Source: Nitrospiraceae bacterium (GTDB taxonomy: Bacteria; Nitrospirota; Nitrospiria; Nitrospirales; Nitrospiraceae). Taken from it: a DNA stretch of 61,703 bases. Shown here piece after piece: positions 46,773 through 55,863 of the stretch. The stretch spans positions 1 through 61,703 of the forward strand of contig SHZW01000012.1 of the NCBI GenBank assembly GCA_009692155.1. Reading direction: 5' to 3'. The notes below the pieces were generated by a model that saw only the letters and a program-made list of their open reading frames with translations, searched no databases and was not told the origin of the DNA. Positions within the stretch are counted from its first letter, which is position 1. Each line of letters starts with the position of its first letter. The translations under genes were made by a program, and so were the position numbers.

Positions 46773-47771
46773 ATGATTTTCATGGCACAGGAACCTCGCG
46801 AGAAAAAAGAGAGTCCGCTCGATACGGACGACGACTCCGCGCGCACCGTCACGCCTGAACTCGTGGATAATCTGTTCGAGAAAAAATCCTCCCGCCCCGC
46901 CGCCGATGCCACTACGGCGGTCACGCCGATCACCACGCTGCAGCGGTACCTGGTCGAAGTCCGCCGCTACCCGTTTTTGTCGAAGGAGGAAGAGCTGGCG
47001 CTCTTCCGCGATTACCAGGCGACGGACAGCCGCGAGGCGGCGGTGAAACTGATCCTCTCGAACCTCCGCGTCTCCGTGTCGATCGCCGCGGAATACCTGC
47101 ACACCGGCGCCGATCACATGGATTTGATCCAGGAAGGCAACGTCGGATTGATGCAGGCCATCAAAAAATTCGATCCGGCGAAGAACGTCCGGTTCCACGC
47201 CTATGCGGCCTGGTGGGTCCGCGCCTACATCCTGCGTTATCTCCTGAACACCCACCGGCTGGTCAAGGTCGGCACGACACAGGATCAGCGCAAGCTCTTC
47301 TACAATCTCCGCAAGGAAAAGGCCAAACTCGAGCGGGAAGGGTTTGCGCCAGATGCCAAGCTGCTGGCCGACCGGCTCAACGTCAGTGAGCGCGATGTGG
47401 TTGAAATGGACCAGCGCATGGGCAGCTGGGAAGTGTCGCTCGATCAGCCCCTGACGCACGACACCGACAGCGGCACGCTGCTCGACATTCTTCCCGCGCA
47501 GGAGGCCCCGGCAGACGAGCAGATCGCCGGCTTCCAGCTCCGCCGCCTGTTTCGAAAGAAGCTGGCCGAATTCAGCAAGACGCTTCCCGAACGCGACGAG
47601 GACATCCTCCGAAACCGCATCCTGTCAGAGACGCCGGTCACGCTGGAAGATCTGGGCCGGAAATACGGGGTCACCAAGGAGCGGACCCGCCAATTAGAGG
47701 CTCGCTTGATCGGCCGCCTCCGGGACTATATCAAAAAGGACGTGGCGGACTTCGACCATCTACGCTCATAA
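46773..47771 (+). CDS. rpoH: RpoH-like (sigma-32 type) sigma factor
   Basis: A 332-residue group 3 sigma-70 family protein (start at 46773, or 46782 giving 329). Region 1.2/2 is in ITTLQRYLVEVRRYPFLSKEEE, region 2.4 in AYAAWWVRAYILRYLL, and the RpoH-type box in QRKLFYNLRKEKAKL. Region 4 ends with an HTH (TLEDLGRKYGVTKERTRQLE). Sigma-32 factors direct heat-shock transcription. groESL lies directly downstream on the same strand behind a sigma-32-like promoter. Confidence 0.9.
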   Translation: MIFMAQEPREKKESPLDTDDDSARTVTPELVDNLFEKKSSRPAADATTAVTPITTLQRYLVEVRRYPFLSKEEELALFRDYQATDSREAAVKLILSNLRVSVSIAAEYLHTGADHMDLIQEGNVGLMQAIKKFDPAKNVRFHAYAAWWVRAYILRYLLNTHRLVKVGTTQDQRKLFYNLRKEKAKLEREGFAPDAKLLADRLNVSERDVVEMDQRMGSWEVSLDQPLTHDTDSGTLLDILPAQEAPADEQIAGFQLRRLFRKKLAEFSKTLPERDEDILRNRILSETPVTLEDLGRKYGVTKERTRQLEARLIGRLRDYIKKDVADFDHLRS

Positions 47772-47772
47772 G

Positions 47773-47797
47773 CATTGAATGCGATGTAAATTCAATG
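47773..47797. other. 8-bp inverted repeat with 9-nt spacer between rpoH and groES
   Basis: CATTGAAT (47773-47780), 9 nt, ATTCAATG (47790-47797). The architecture matches CIRCE (9-bp arms, 9-nt spacer) but the sequence does not (no TTAGCACTC/GAGTGCTAA). It lies ~55 bp upstream of the groES promoter. It could be an operator or a remnant of rpoH termination; no T-run. Confidence 0.35.
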
Positions 47798-47851
47798 ACT
47801 TGCGTTCGTCCAGCCAATTGAAGTTTCGACGAAAAAAATCCCCATCCTCCC

Positions 47852-47879
47852 CTTGACTCGGATGAGAAAAGCGCTATTT
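47852..47879 (+). promoter_or_regulatory. Heat-shock-type promoter of groESL
   Basis: CTTGAC (47852-47857), 14 nt, CGCTATTT (47872-47879), close to the sigma-32 pattern CTTGAA-N(13-14)-CCCCATNT. It can also be read as sigma-70 TTGACT with 16 nt and TATTTC. Transcription would start ~83 nt before the groES ATG. Confidence 0.5.
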
Positions 47880-47969
47880 CCCTTTTTGTTCTTTGTGATA
47901 GCTTCGAGTGTTCCGAGCCAATCACAATCATAGAACAGTCAATCATCACCTGTAAGGAGGAGCAGCGTT

Positions 47970-48275
47970 ATGTCAACGGCAACGAAGGAGAAGAAAGAGT
48001 CCAAGGCCGCCAAGGGCTTCCAGCCCCTCGGCGACCGCGTGTTTGTCACCTATACGGAAGAAATGGAACGGACCGCGGGCGGTATCTACGTGCCTGACTC
48101 CGCCAAGGAAAAGCCGCAGCGGGGCGTGGTGCAGGCGATCGGGAAAAAGGTCGAGCATGTCAAGATAGGCAACCAGGTGCTCTTCGATAAATACTCAGGC
48201 AGCAAGCTGAAGATCGACGATGAAGAATGCCTCATCCTCAAGGAAGAGGATATCCTGGGCATCTTCTCTCACTAA
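47970..48275 (+). CDS. groES: Co-chaperonin GroES
   Basis: A 101-residue GroES with a charged N-terminal extension of ~14 residues (TATKEKKESKAAKG). The core FQPLGDRVFVTYTEEMERTAGGIYVPDSAKEKPQ is shown in part (LGDRVFVTYTEEM) and includes the mobile loop. AAGGAGG lies before the ATG. It caps the GroEL ring. Confidence 0.97.
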   Translation: MSTATKEKKESKAAKGFQPLGDRVFVTYTEEMERTAGGIYVPDSAKEKPQRGVVQAIGKKVEHVKIGNQVLFDKYSGSKLKIDDEECLILKEEDILGIFSH

Positions 48276-48319
48276 TCACCCACTCACATACGACACACTA
48301 GTTTAAAGGGAGGACTCAC

Positions 48320-49960
48320 ATGGCAAAGCAGTTATTGTATAGCGATGCAGCTCGGGCCGCGATCCTGAGAGGTGTCAACCAGTTGGCTAACGCCGTGAAG
48401 GTGACACTGGGCCCCAAGGGCCGCAATGCGATTCTCGATAAGAAGTTCGGCGCGCCGACCATCACCAAGGACGGCGTCACCGTCGCCAAGGAAGTGGAAC
48501 TGAAGGACCCCTACGAGAACATGGGCGCCCAGCTCGTCCGCGAAGTCGCCAGCAAGACCAGCGACACGGCGGGTGACGGCACCACCACTGCAACGGTACT
48601 GGCCCAGGCCATTTACCGCGAAGGCGCAAAGAACATCACGGCCGGCGGCAACCCGATGGAAATCAAGCGCGGGATCGACCGGGCGGTCGAAGCCGTCGTC
48701 CTGGAACTGAAGAAACTCAGCAAGCCCTGTCAGAACAAGACCGAGATTTCCCAGGTCGGGACCATTTCAGCCAACAACGACAAGACCATCGGCGACCTGA
48801 TTGCCGAGGCAATGGAGAAGGTCGGCAAGGATGGCGTGATCACGGTCGAGGAAGCCAAGTCCATGACCACCTCGCTGGACGTGGTCGAAGGCATGCAGTT
48901 CGATCGTGGGTACATCTCCCCCTACTTCGTCACCAACGCCGAGCGGATGGAAGCCGTCATGGAGGACCCGCTCATTCTCATTAGTGAGAAGAAAATCAGC
49001 AGCATGAAGGACCTCCTGCCCCTGCTCGAGCAGGTGGCCAAGATGGGCAAGCCGCTCGTGATCATCGCTGAAGATGTGGAAGGTGAAGCGCTGGCGACCC
49101 TGGTGGTGAATAAGCTACGCGGCACGCTCAACGTGGCGGCCGTCAAGGCGCCCGGTTTCGGCGATCGTCGCAAGTCCATGCTGGAGGACATTGCAATTCT
49201 CACCGGCGGCCAGGTCATTTCCGAAGATCTCGGCATCAAGCTGGAGAACGTGAAGCTCACGGACCTGGGCCGGGCCAAGCGCATGACGATCGACAAGGAC
49301 AACACCACGATCGTGGAAGGTCATGGCGATCCGAAGAAGATCGAGGGCCGCGTGAAGCAAATCAAGGCGCAGCTCGAGGAGACCACCTCCGATTACGATC
49401 GCGAGAAGCTCCAAGAGCGGCTGGCGAAGATCGTCGGTGGCGTGGCCATCATCAACGTCGGCGCCGCAACCGAAACCGAGATGAAGGAAAAGAAAGCCCG
49501 CGTCGAGGACGCCCTGCACGCCACCAAGGCGGCAGTCGAAGAGGGCGTCGTCCCAGGCGGCGGCGTGGCGCTCCTGCGCTGCATCCCGGCGCTGGACGCC
49601 CTGAAGGGTATCTCGGCCGAGCAGATGGTGGGCGTGACCATCGTGAAGCGGGCGCTGGAAGAGCCGATTCGCCAGATCGTCGGCAATGCGGGCATGGAAG
49701 GTTCGGTAGTTGTGGACAAGGTCCGGCAGGAAAAGAGCCCGGCGTATGGCTTCAATGCCGCCACCGAAGAGTATGGAGACATGCTCAAAGCCGGCATCAT
49801 CGATCCAACGAAGGTCACGCGGTGCGCGCTCCAGAACGCGGGGAGCGTGGCGGGCCTGATGCTGACAACCGAAGTCATGATCACCGAGATGCCGGAAGAG
49901 AAAAAGGAACAAGCCGGTGGTGGACACAACCACGGCGGCGGCATGGAGGGCATGTACTAA
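48320..49960 (+). CDS. groEL: Chaperonin GroEL
   Basis: A 546-residue chaperonin: [31 protein letters not shown] and the C-terminal GGM-type tail ([14 protein letters not shown], with an unusual His-rich insertion). The catalytic Asp region is in [21 protein letters not shown] lies upstream of the ATG; groES is 44 nt away. Confidence 0.98.
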   Translation: MAKQLLYSDAARAAILRGVNQLANAVKVTLGPKGRNAILDKKFGAPTITKDGVTVAKEVELKDPYENMGAQLVREVASKTSDTAGDGTTTATVLAQAIYREGAKNITAGGNPMEIKRGIDRAVEAVVLELKKLSKPCQNKTEISQVGTISANNDKTIGDLIAEAMEKVGKDGVITVEEAKSMTTSLDVVEGMQFDRGYISPYFVTNAERMEAVMEDPLILISEKKISSMKDLLPLLEQVAKMGKPLVIIAEDVEGEALATLVVNKLRGTLNVAAVKAPGFGDRRKSMLEDIAILTGGQVISEDLGIKLENVKLTDLGRAKRMTIDKDNTTIVEGHGDPKKIEGRVKQIKAQLEETTSDYDREKLQERLAKIVGGVAIINVGAATETEMKEKKARVEDALHATKAAVEEGVVPGGGVALLRCIPALDALKGISAEQMVGVTIVKRALEEPIRQIVGNAGMEGSVVVDKVRQEKSPAYGFNAATEEYGDMLKAGIIDPTKVTRCALQNAGSVAGLMLTTEVMITEMPEEKKEQAGGGHNHGGGMEGMY

Positions 49961-49995
49961 GAAAGCAAAGAGCTAATAGCTCGGAGTAAGAAGCG

Positions 49996-50030
49996 AAGGC
50001 CGGGCAGCGAAAGCTGTCCGGCCTTTGTCG
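49996..50030 (+). terminator. Intrinsic terminator after groEL
   Basis: AAGGCCGGGCAGC, loop GAAA, GCTGTCCGGCCTT, followed by TGTCGTTT. Placed 35 nt after the groEL stop, and immediately before the 3' end of the convergent GlnE-like gene. Confidence 0.85.
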
Positions 50031-50032
50031 TT

Positions 50033-51733
50033 TCAGGCGAATTTTCTGGCGGCCTTGACGAGGCTGGATCGAGCCGGAACATCGAACAGGCTTCTGAAAA
50101 TACGATGGACATTCGCCGTGTGCCGGCGATAATCGGCCAGAAACTTCCGCCCTGCGGTCCGCCTGTCCGAGGCGCGATATCCGAGCCTGATCGCGCAGCG
50201 CGCCAGCTCATCAGACGACTCCGGCAGCGCATGAGTTTGAAGATCGTGGACCATCTGCAATTTGTGCTCGACGTTTCGCAGGAACACATAGGCCCGCTCC
50301 AGGGCCTGCCGGTCTTTGGACGAGAGAAGACGATGGCGACACAGCTTCACCAGCGCCCCCATCGTGCTGCGGTCGCGGAGATCAGGCAGCTTGCCGCCGC
50401 AGAGGATCTGCGCCGCCTGCACGACAAACTCGATTTCGCGGATGCCGCCCCGACCCAGTTTGACGTTCCGGCGTTCCTGCCCGCGGCCGGCCATCTTGGC
50501 ATCGATCATGTCCTTCACGGCCTTGACCTGGCTGACAATCGCCGCCGGATCACGAGCTTCCCACCGATCATAGATAAACGAACTGATCCGGCTCAGGAAC
50601 GCCTCGCCGACTGAACGGTCGCCGGCCACCGGCCAGGCTTTCAGCAGCGCCATCCGTTCCCATTGCTCGCCCCGCGTCCGATAGTATTGCGCGTACCGAT
50701 CGAGCGACCGGGCCAACTGACCGCTTGTGCCTTCGGCGCGGAGCCGCAGGTCCACCCGAAACACATGGCCCTCCGGCGTCACGTCCGCCAACGCCTTTGT
50801 CATCTCACGCCCCAGGCGCTCAAAGTATTCCTCGTTGGAGATGCCCCGGCTGGATTCTTTTTGACCCGCGCGGCCGGCCGGCGATGTCGCGCCGTTCTCG
50901 GAGGCATAGACGTAGAGCAGGTCCACATCGGAGCTGAAATTGAGCTCGCCGCCGCCGAGTTTGCCCATCGCAATGACGGCAAAGCCCGTCTCAACCAGCC
51001 GCCCGCTGGAATCCTTGTGTTTGGGCTTGCCGTATTGCCGGCTCAACCCGGCATCGGCAATCTCATAGGCAGCCTGAATCAGCACGCAGGCCAGGTCGGT
51101 CAACGCGGCGGTCGTCTCGGGCACATCCGCCAGCTTGAGCAGATCCCGCACACCGATCCGGAGCGTCTCGCGCCGCCGGAACCGCCGGAGCGCATCCCAC
51201 TGAAGCTCCGCCGCTGTGACGTTCGCCAGCATCATGCGGAGCGACGCCGCCAGCATCTCGCGCGTCGGCCACCGCGTCAGCACTTGTTCTTCCGCCAGCC
51301 AATAGACCAGCAGCGGATCACGGATCAATGTCTGGGCCATGGACGGACTGTTTCCGAAGATCGTGCAGAGCAGATGCAGCATGCGCGGCGTGCCGTTGAG
51401 ATAGTCGAGGAGCTGGTTGCGGTTGAGGCCGGCCTGCAGGAAGCGATCCCAGTGAGTCAGGCCCTGATCCGGATCGGCGGTCTGAACGAGGGATGCCAGC
51501 AGTTCACCGAGCACTTTGGCCAACAACTGCCGCGTGCGGGGCTCGCCGGCCATGGACTGGAGATTGGCGTCGGCCAATTTGAGGTCCGTCAATCCGTAGG
51601 GAGCCAGCAGTTCGGTGGCCCCGGCCGGCGTCAGGCCTGAAGCCAGCAGCAATGGCGACGGGTCATGGCTTCGGATGTCCGCCGGAAATCCCTTGCGGGA
51701 GCGCCGCGAACGTGAACGGGACGCGCGTGTCAT
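50033..51733 (-). CDS. GlnE-like nucleotidyltransferase, half-size (N-domain type)
   Basis: A 566-residue protein of the glutamine-synthetase adenylyltransferase family, about half the size of E. coli GlnE (946 residues). The nucleotidyltransferase motif is MGKLGGGELNFSSDVDLLYVY, shown in part (GELNFSSDVDLLY), with Asp269 and Asp271. The second motif is FRVDLRLRAEGTSG. The ELNFSSD form resembles the N-terminal, deadenylylating half of E. coli GlnE. A helical GlnE-type C-terminal region follows. The ATG at 51733 lies 8 nt after TATAAT with no ribosome-binding site. It is divergent from the second GlnE-like gene. Confidence 0.85.
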   Translation of the reverse strand: MTRASRSRSRRSRKGFPADIRSHDPSPLLLASGLTPAGATELLAPYGLTDLKLADANLQSMAGEPRTRQLLAKVLGELLASLVQTADPDQGLTHWDRFLQAGLNRNQLLDYLNGTPRMLHLLCTIFGNSPSMAQTLIRDPLLVYWLAEEQVLTRWPTREMLAASLRMMLANVTAAELQWDALRRFRRRETLRIGVRDLLKLADVPETTAALTDLACVLIQAAYEIADAGLSRQYGKPKHKDSSGRLVETGFAVIAMGKLGGGELNFSSDVDLLYVYASENGATSPAGRAGQKESSRGISNEEYFERLGREMTKALADVTPEGHVFRVDLRLRAEGTSGQLARSLDRYAQYYRTRGEQWERMALLKAWPVAGDRSVGEAFLSRISSFIYDRWEARDPAAIVSQVKAVKDMIDAKMAGRGQERRNVKLGRGGIREIEFVVQAAQILCGGKLPDLRDRSTMGALVKLCRHRLLSSKDRQALERAYVFLRNVEHKLQMVHDLQTHALPESSDELARCAIRLGYRASDRRTAGRKFLADYRRHTANVHRIFRSLFDVPARSSLVKAARKFA

Positions 51734-51741
51734 GGGTTGGC

Positions 51742-51789
51742 ATTATACCGGCGTTCGGCTCGGACAATCACGCACGCTTTCGCTATACT
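51742..51789. promoter_or_regulatory. Overlapping divergent promoters of the two GlnE-like genes
   Basis: Minus strand: TATAAT (51742-51747), 8 nt before the ATG at 51733; its -35 is not clear. Plus strand: CGGACA (51761-51766), 17 nt, TATACT (51784-51789), 6 nt before the ATG at 51796. The two starts are 62 bp apart, so the promoters share DNA and both mRNAs should be leaderless. Confidence 0.55.
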
Positions 51790-51795
51790 GAGGCC

Positions 51796-54057
51796 ATGAA
51801 CCCGCAGGCAATCCGTCGTGACACCATTCAGAACAGTCTTCTGGCACTGGCTCCCGGCATGCCGACGGATGTGGTGCGCGACTTCGTGTCCCGCATGGAC
51901 GAGGAATACTTCCAGCAGTTTCAGCCCGCCGACATCATCCGGCATCTCCAACTTATCGAACGCCTGACACCCGATCATCCCTGCGACGTGTCCGTGAATG
52001 CGCACGAAGACGGATTTTTACTTGTCATCGTGGCCTACGACTATTTTTCGGAGTTTGCGGCCATCGCCGGACTCCTGTCCAGCTATCGCCTGGATATCCG
52101 CGAGGGAGCGCTGTACACCTATACCGACTCACCAGGTCCCATCGTTCCCCACCCCCCCACCAAGTGGAAACGTCCCCACGGACGCCCCGGCCTCACACTA
52201 AAAAAGATCGTCGACGTGTTTCGAGTCCGTCCGCTCCCCGGCTCAACGTTCGGCCCTGCAGAGCAGCGCACACTGTCCAATGAACTCGAGCAAGTCATCC
52301 GCCTGCTGGACACCCGGCAATTTGCGGATGCGCGCCGATTCGTCAACCGCCGGCTGGTCGAGACGCTCAGCGCGGCGCGCGGCGCGTTCCACGGCCTCCT
52401 GGCGCCCGTCCAAATCAGATTCGACAACCAGGCGTCGCCGACCAGCACCGCCATGGACATCCGCTCGACCGACACGCCGGCGTTCTTGTACGCCTTTGCG
52501 CTCGCGCTCTCGATGCGCGGGCTCTACATCCATCGGGCCCGTTTCGAACATGTCGGAGACGAGCTGCACGACCGCTTTTTCGTCCGCGGACGGCATGGCC
52601 GGAAGATCGAGAGCAAGGCCGAACAACAGGAATTGCTCGTCACCGCCACCCTCGCCAAACAGTTCACGCAACACCTGATCTGGGCTCCCGACCCGACCCA
52701 GGCGCTGGAATCCTTCGATCAATTTCTCGATCAGCTGTTTCGCGATGCGAACGGGAAAAAAACACTGGCTTTTCTGTCCAAAAAATCAACGCTGCCGCTC
52801 CTGGCGCGACTGCTCGGTACCAGCGAGTACCTCTGGGAGGATTTTGTCCGCCGTCAACACGCCAATCTTCTGCCGATCCTGGATGCCTATCGCGACACGC
52901 CGCTCGTCCGTTCCAGGCAGCAATTGGCGCTCGCGCTCCGCCGGCTGCTCGCCCGCGCCCGTACCGACGAGCGGCGGCGCACCCTTCTCAACCAGTTCAA
53001 GGATCAGGAACTGTTTCGCATCGACATGAAGCATCTATTGGATCGGACAACCACGCTGCCGGATTTCTCGCTCGCCTTGACCAGCCTGGCCGAAGCCATC
53101 CTGGACCAGGCCGTGCGCGACTGTTCCGCCAGTCTTGTGCCGGCACATGGCACGCCGTGGCTCGATCGCCGAACGCCCTGCCCCTTTGCCGTCTTCGCCA
53201 TGGGAAAATTCGGCGGACGGGAACTGGGATACGCCTCCGACATCGAAGTACTCTTCGTCTACGGGGGCCCTGGACGGACAGCGGGGTGGCACCCCCTCGA
53301 TCATAGCGAGTACTACGAGCGCCTGGTCCATCTGCTGCTCCAGTGGATCGAATCGAAGCAGGAGGGCATTTTCCGTCTGGACGTCCGACTCCGGCCGCAC
53401 GGCGGCAAGGGCGTGCTGGCCAATACGCTGGATGAGTGGCGGCACTACTACAGCCCGTCCGGGCTCGCCGCTCCGTTCGAGCGGCAGGCGCTGGTCAAGC
53501 TCCGGTTCGTATGCGGGATTCGCACATTAGGCAGGCAGGTGGAAGCCCATCGCGATGCCTTCGCCTACAGCGATCGGCCATGGGACCTGGCCGCCGCTCT
53601 CTCACTGCGCCGGCAGCAAATGAAGGAATTGGTGGAGCCCGGACGGATAAACGTCAAATACAGCCCCGGCGGCATCGTCGACATCGAATACACGGCCCAA
53701 TATCTCCAAGTCATGCACGGTCATGCCCTTGCCGGTCTTCGCACCCCGAATACGCTGGAAGCCCTGGCGGCGGCGGAACATCATCGACTCCTGTCCGCCG
53801 ACGAGGCCCGGGCCCTCCGGGACGCCTATCTCTTTTTGCGCAGTATCATCGATGCGCTACGAATTGTCCGCGGCCATGCCAAGGACCTGGTGCTTCCCGA
53901 TATCGGATCGGACGAATTTATTTTTCTCGCCAGAAGAATGGGCTACGCGGAAGATGATTGGCGGGCAGGGGCCGGAAAACTCGCGGACGATATTGCACGG
54001 CACATGGAGCAGTCTCGAACAATCTACGCAAACCGGTTCGCCAGGGAAAACGGATAG
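51796..54057 (+). CDS. ACT domain-GlnE fusion protein (C-domain type nucleotidyltransferase)
   Basis: A 753-residue protein. Residues ~65-148 form an ACT-like regulatory domain (FLLVIVAYDYFSEFAAIAGLL, in part; RLDIREGALYTYT; IVDVFRVRPL) of the kind that binds amino acids, as at the C-terminus of GlnD. A long helical region follows. Then comes a GlnE-type nucleotidyltransferase with GKFGGRELGYASDIEVLFVY, in part (ELGYASDIE), and FRLDVRLRPHGGKG. The ELGYxSD form matches the adenylylating half of E. coli GlnE. Here the acidic pair is Asp482-Ile-Glu484 rather than Asp-x-Asp. ATG at 51796, no ribosome-binding site. It is convergent with the GYD gene. Confidence 0.83.
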   Translation: MNPQAIRRDTIQNSLLALAPGMPTDVVRDFVSRMDEEYFQQFQPADIIRHLQLIERLTPDHPCDVSVNAHEDGFLLVIVAYDYFSEFAAIAGLLSSYRLDIREGALYTYTDSPGPIVPHPPTKWKRPHGRPGLTLKKIVDVFRVRPLPGSTFGPAEQRTLSNELEQVIRLLDTRQFADARRFVNRRLVETLSAARGAFHGLLAPVQIRFDNQASPTSTAMDIRSTDTPAFLYAFALALSMRGLYIHRARFEHVGDELHDRFFVRGRHGRKIESKAEQQELLVTATLAKQFTQHLIWAPDPTQALESFDQFLDQLFRDANGKKTLAFLSKKSTLPLLARLLGTSEYLWEDFVRRQHANLLPILDAYRDTPLVRSRQQLALALRRLLARARTDERRRTLLNQFKDQELFRIDMKHLLDRTTTLPDFSLALTSLAEAILDQAVRDCSASLVPAHGTPWLDRRTPCPFAVFAMGKFGGRELGYASDIEVLFVYGGPGRTAGWHPLDHSEYYERLVHLLLQWIESKQEGIFRLDVRLRPHGGKGVLANTLDEWRHYYSPSGLAAPFERQALVKLRFVCGIRTLGRQVEAHRDAFAYSDRPWDLAAALSLRRQQMKELVEPGRINVKYSPGGIVDIEYTAQYLQVMHGHALAGLRTPNTLEALAAAEHHRLLSADEARALRDAYLFLRSIIDALRIVRGHAKDLVLPDIGSDEFIFLARRMGYAEDDWRAGAGKLADDIARHMEQSRTIYANRFARENG

Positions 54058-54060
54058 CTG

Positions 54061-54357
54061 TTACGCCCTCATTTTTCCAAGAATGATGTCCATCTCCGCC
54101 GCGTCGAAGGCACGCAGGGTTTCCGTCCGGACGCTCCCCAACATCCCGCCGCTGAGCATGATCGCCGTGGCCGTCGCCTCATCCGGCGCTTCGAACACGA
54201 ACAGCCCGTCGTAACGGCCAAGCGTCCAGTAAATCCCCTTCGTCGCTCCACCGGCTTTCTTGATGGCCGCTTTGAATTTTTCGGCCCGCTTGGTCGTTTC
54301 CCTGACGTTTTTAATTCCCTGATCCGTCCAATTGAACAAACACACGAATGTCGACAT
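54061..54357 (-). CDS. GYD domain protein
   Basis: A 98-residue protein of the GYD family: LFNWTDQGIKNVRETTKRAEKF and the motif LGRYDGLFVFEAPD. Fold of dimeric alpha-beta barrel type; function in bacteria unknown. It ends 3 nt from the convergent ACT-GlnE gene. Confidence 0.85.
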   Translation of the reverse strand: MSTFVCLFNWTDQGIKNVRETTKRAEKFKAAIKKAGGATKGIYWTLGRYDGLFVFEAPDEATATAIMLSGGMLGSVRTETLRAFDAAEMDIILGKMRA

Positions 54358-54379
54358 TCAGCCCCCCTCGCTCGATGGT

Positions 54380-55168
54380 TTAGTCGCCGTCTTCCCCCTG
54401 CCCTTCCGCATTCAATCCGGCCAGTTCGGCATAGGCCCGCAGGATATCGGACACGGACAGCACGCCAATGATCGTACCGTCCTCGGTCACCGCGATATGC
54501 CGGATCACCTTCTTCTTCATCAGCGCGATCGCCGTCGCCAGAGGCTCGTCATCCTCGATCGAGATCACCGGCTTGCTCATGCACGACTTCACGGCCGTTG
54601 TGTTGGGATCCATCCCCTTCGCCACGGCCTTGCGGCTCAGATCCGTGTCCGTAATGATCCCGAGATAGCGCGACCCGTCGTCCACCAGCAGCGATCCGAC
54701 TTTCCATTTCTGGAGCAGACGGCCCGCCTCTTTTATCGGGACATCCTTGTGGACGCTGCGCACATCATGGGACATGTAATCGGACACGCAGGCATTGGCG
54801 AGCGGGCTACTGGCGCCGCCGCCACCCGTTTGCAGCGTGATGACGCAGCTGTCCAGCGCCTGCTTGCGCTGCTGCAAACTTTCGCGGTAGGTATCCTGGG
54901 CGCCGCCCTCCTGCGCCTCTTCCTGCATATTCAGAAGCGCAGCGGCCTCGCCCATTTTCGCGTATTCGTAAGTTTCACGGAGCTCGGACGTCTCGCCGAA
55001 CAGCTCGCCGATCAGTTCCTCGGCTTCGGCGTCAAACTCATCCAGCGACGCTGCGGGTTTCCGCTGGGAGAGAAACGGCTGGAAGCTGGCGAGCAGCAGG
55101 CGGAGCCGCTCGACATCGTGCATGACGTTCGATGCTTTATTCTGCTTCTTATTGCCCGGCCTGCCCAT
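54380..55168 (-). CDS. CBS-domain-pair protein
   Basis: A 262-residue protein. The N-terminal ~125 residues are helical and charged (ELIGELFGETSELRETYEYAK), with a Gly-rich linker. The C-terminal half is a CBS pair (VSDYMSHDVRSVHKD and CMSKPVISIEDDEPLATAIALM) that probably binds adenine nucleotides. AAGGAG lies before the ATG at 55168. In this nitrogen-related neighbourhood it may be an energy sensor; that is inference. Confidence 0.82.
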   Translation of the reverse strand: MGRPGNKKQNKASNVMHDVERLRLLLASFQPFLSQRKPAASLDEFDAEAEELIGELFGETSELRETYEYAKMGEAAALLNMQEEAQEGGAQDTYRESLQQRKQALDSCVITLQTGGGGASSPLANACVSDYMSHDVRSVHKDVPIKEAGRLLQKWKVGSLLVDDGSRYLGIITDTDLSRKAVAKGMDPNTTAVKSCMSKPVISIEDDEPLATAIALMKKKVIRHIAVTEDGTIIGVLSVSDILRAYAELAGLNAEGQGEDGD

Positions 55169-55264
55169 AAAACTCCTTGTCAAAAGCAGGAGGAGAGTAC
55201 CGCACCGCCCGTCCGAGAAACAAGAGGGTCGTTAGCTCGATTGCGGAGCCCCGGACACTGGCAA

Positions 55265-55863
55265 TTATCCGCCGCCCCGCTTGCCCTGCATCTCTTTATC
55301 GTAGAACTCCAACATCTTGGCGATCTCCTCTTTCGTCATGCCCTTCTCAACCCACCGGTGCGATTCCTGCGCAATCAGTTCCTTGGCCACTTGAGGGGAA
55401 CGCTCACGCACCAGCGGAAGGAACTTGGTGTAAAAATGCTTGGCGACCTCATAGAAGCCCTGCCAATGGACAAAGTCGGGCGCCATCTTCGAAAGCCCGT
55501 GCCTGGCCCGCCGTCCCTCATGATGCCACAGCTCGTAAAACACCCACTCGATCTCTTCATCGTAGGGAGTCGGCGTGATCTTCTTCATCGCGAGCAGCTT
55601 GTCCATCGCCGCCTTGGACGGCTTGCCGAATTTTTCGTTATACAACGTGATCCCCTGGTCCATCGACGTAAAGAACCGCTCCACGATCTGCTCACTGTGA
55701 CACGAGGCGCAGACCCGTCGCATCTCTTTCCTCCGGGCTTCATAATTCTCGAGCCTGGTCGAAATGACCGGACGCAGGGTCCAACTGATGCGATCCCCCA
55801 CGTCGTGGGTGACCTCTTGCGTGTTGGTCGCGCTCATGTGGCAGGTGGCACAGGCTTGCTCCG
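55265..55863 (-). pseudogene. 3' fragment of a hydroxylamine oxidoreductase-like multihaem cytochrome gene
   Basis: The frame reads EQACATCHMSATNTQEVTH... and contains two haem-binding CxxCH motifs (CATCH, 55838-55852; CASCH, 55697-55711). It ends with ELWHHEGRRARHGLSKMAPDF, HWQGFYEVAKHFYTKFLP, strongly resembling the C-terminus of octahaem HAO-family cytochromes. The remaining ~6 haems and the signal peptide are missing. At its 5' end the frame runs into an amtB start. An ATG at 55837 could give a 190-residue product, but without export signal haem attachment is unlikely. The HAO assignment is from remembered family motifs. Confidence 0.7.

Noticed and set aside
47773..47797. Canonical CIRCE element
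   Set aside because: The spacing fits but the arm sequence lacks TTAGCACTC/GAGTGCTAA, so I list it only as an inverted repeat.
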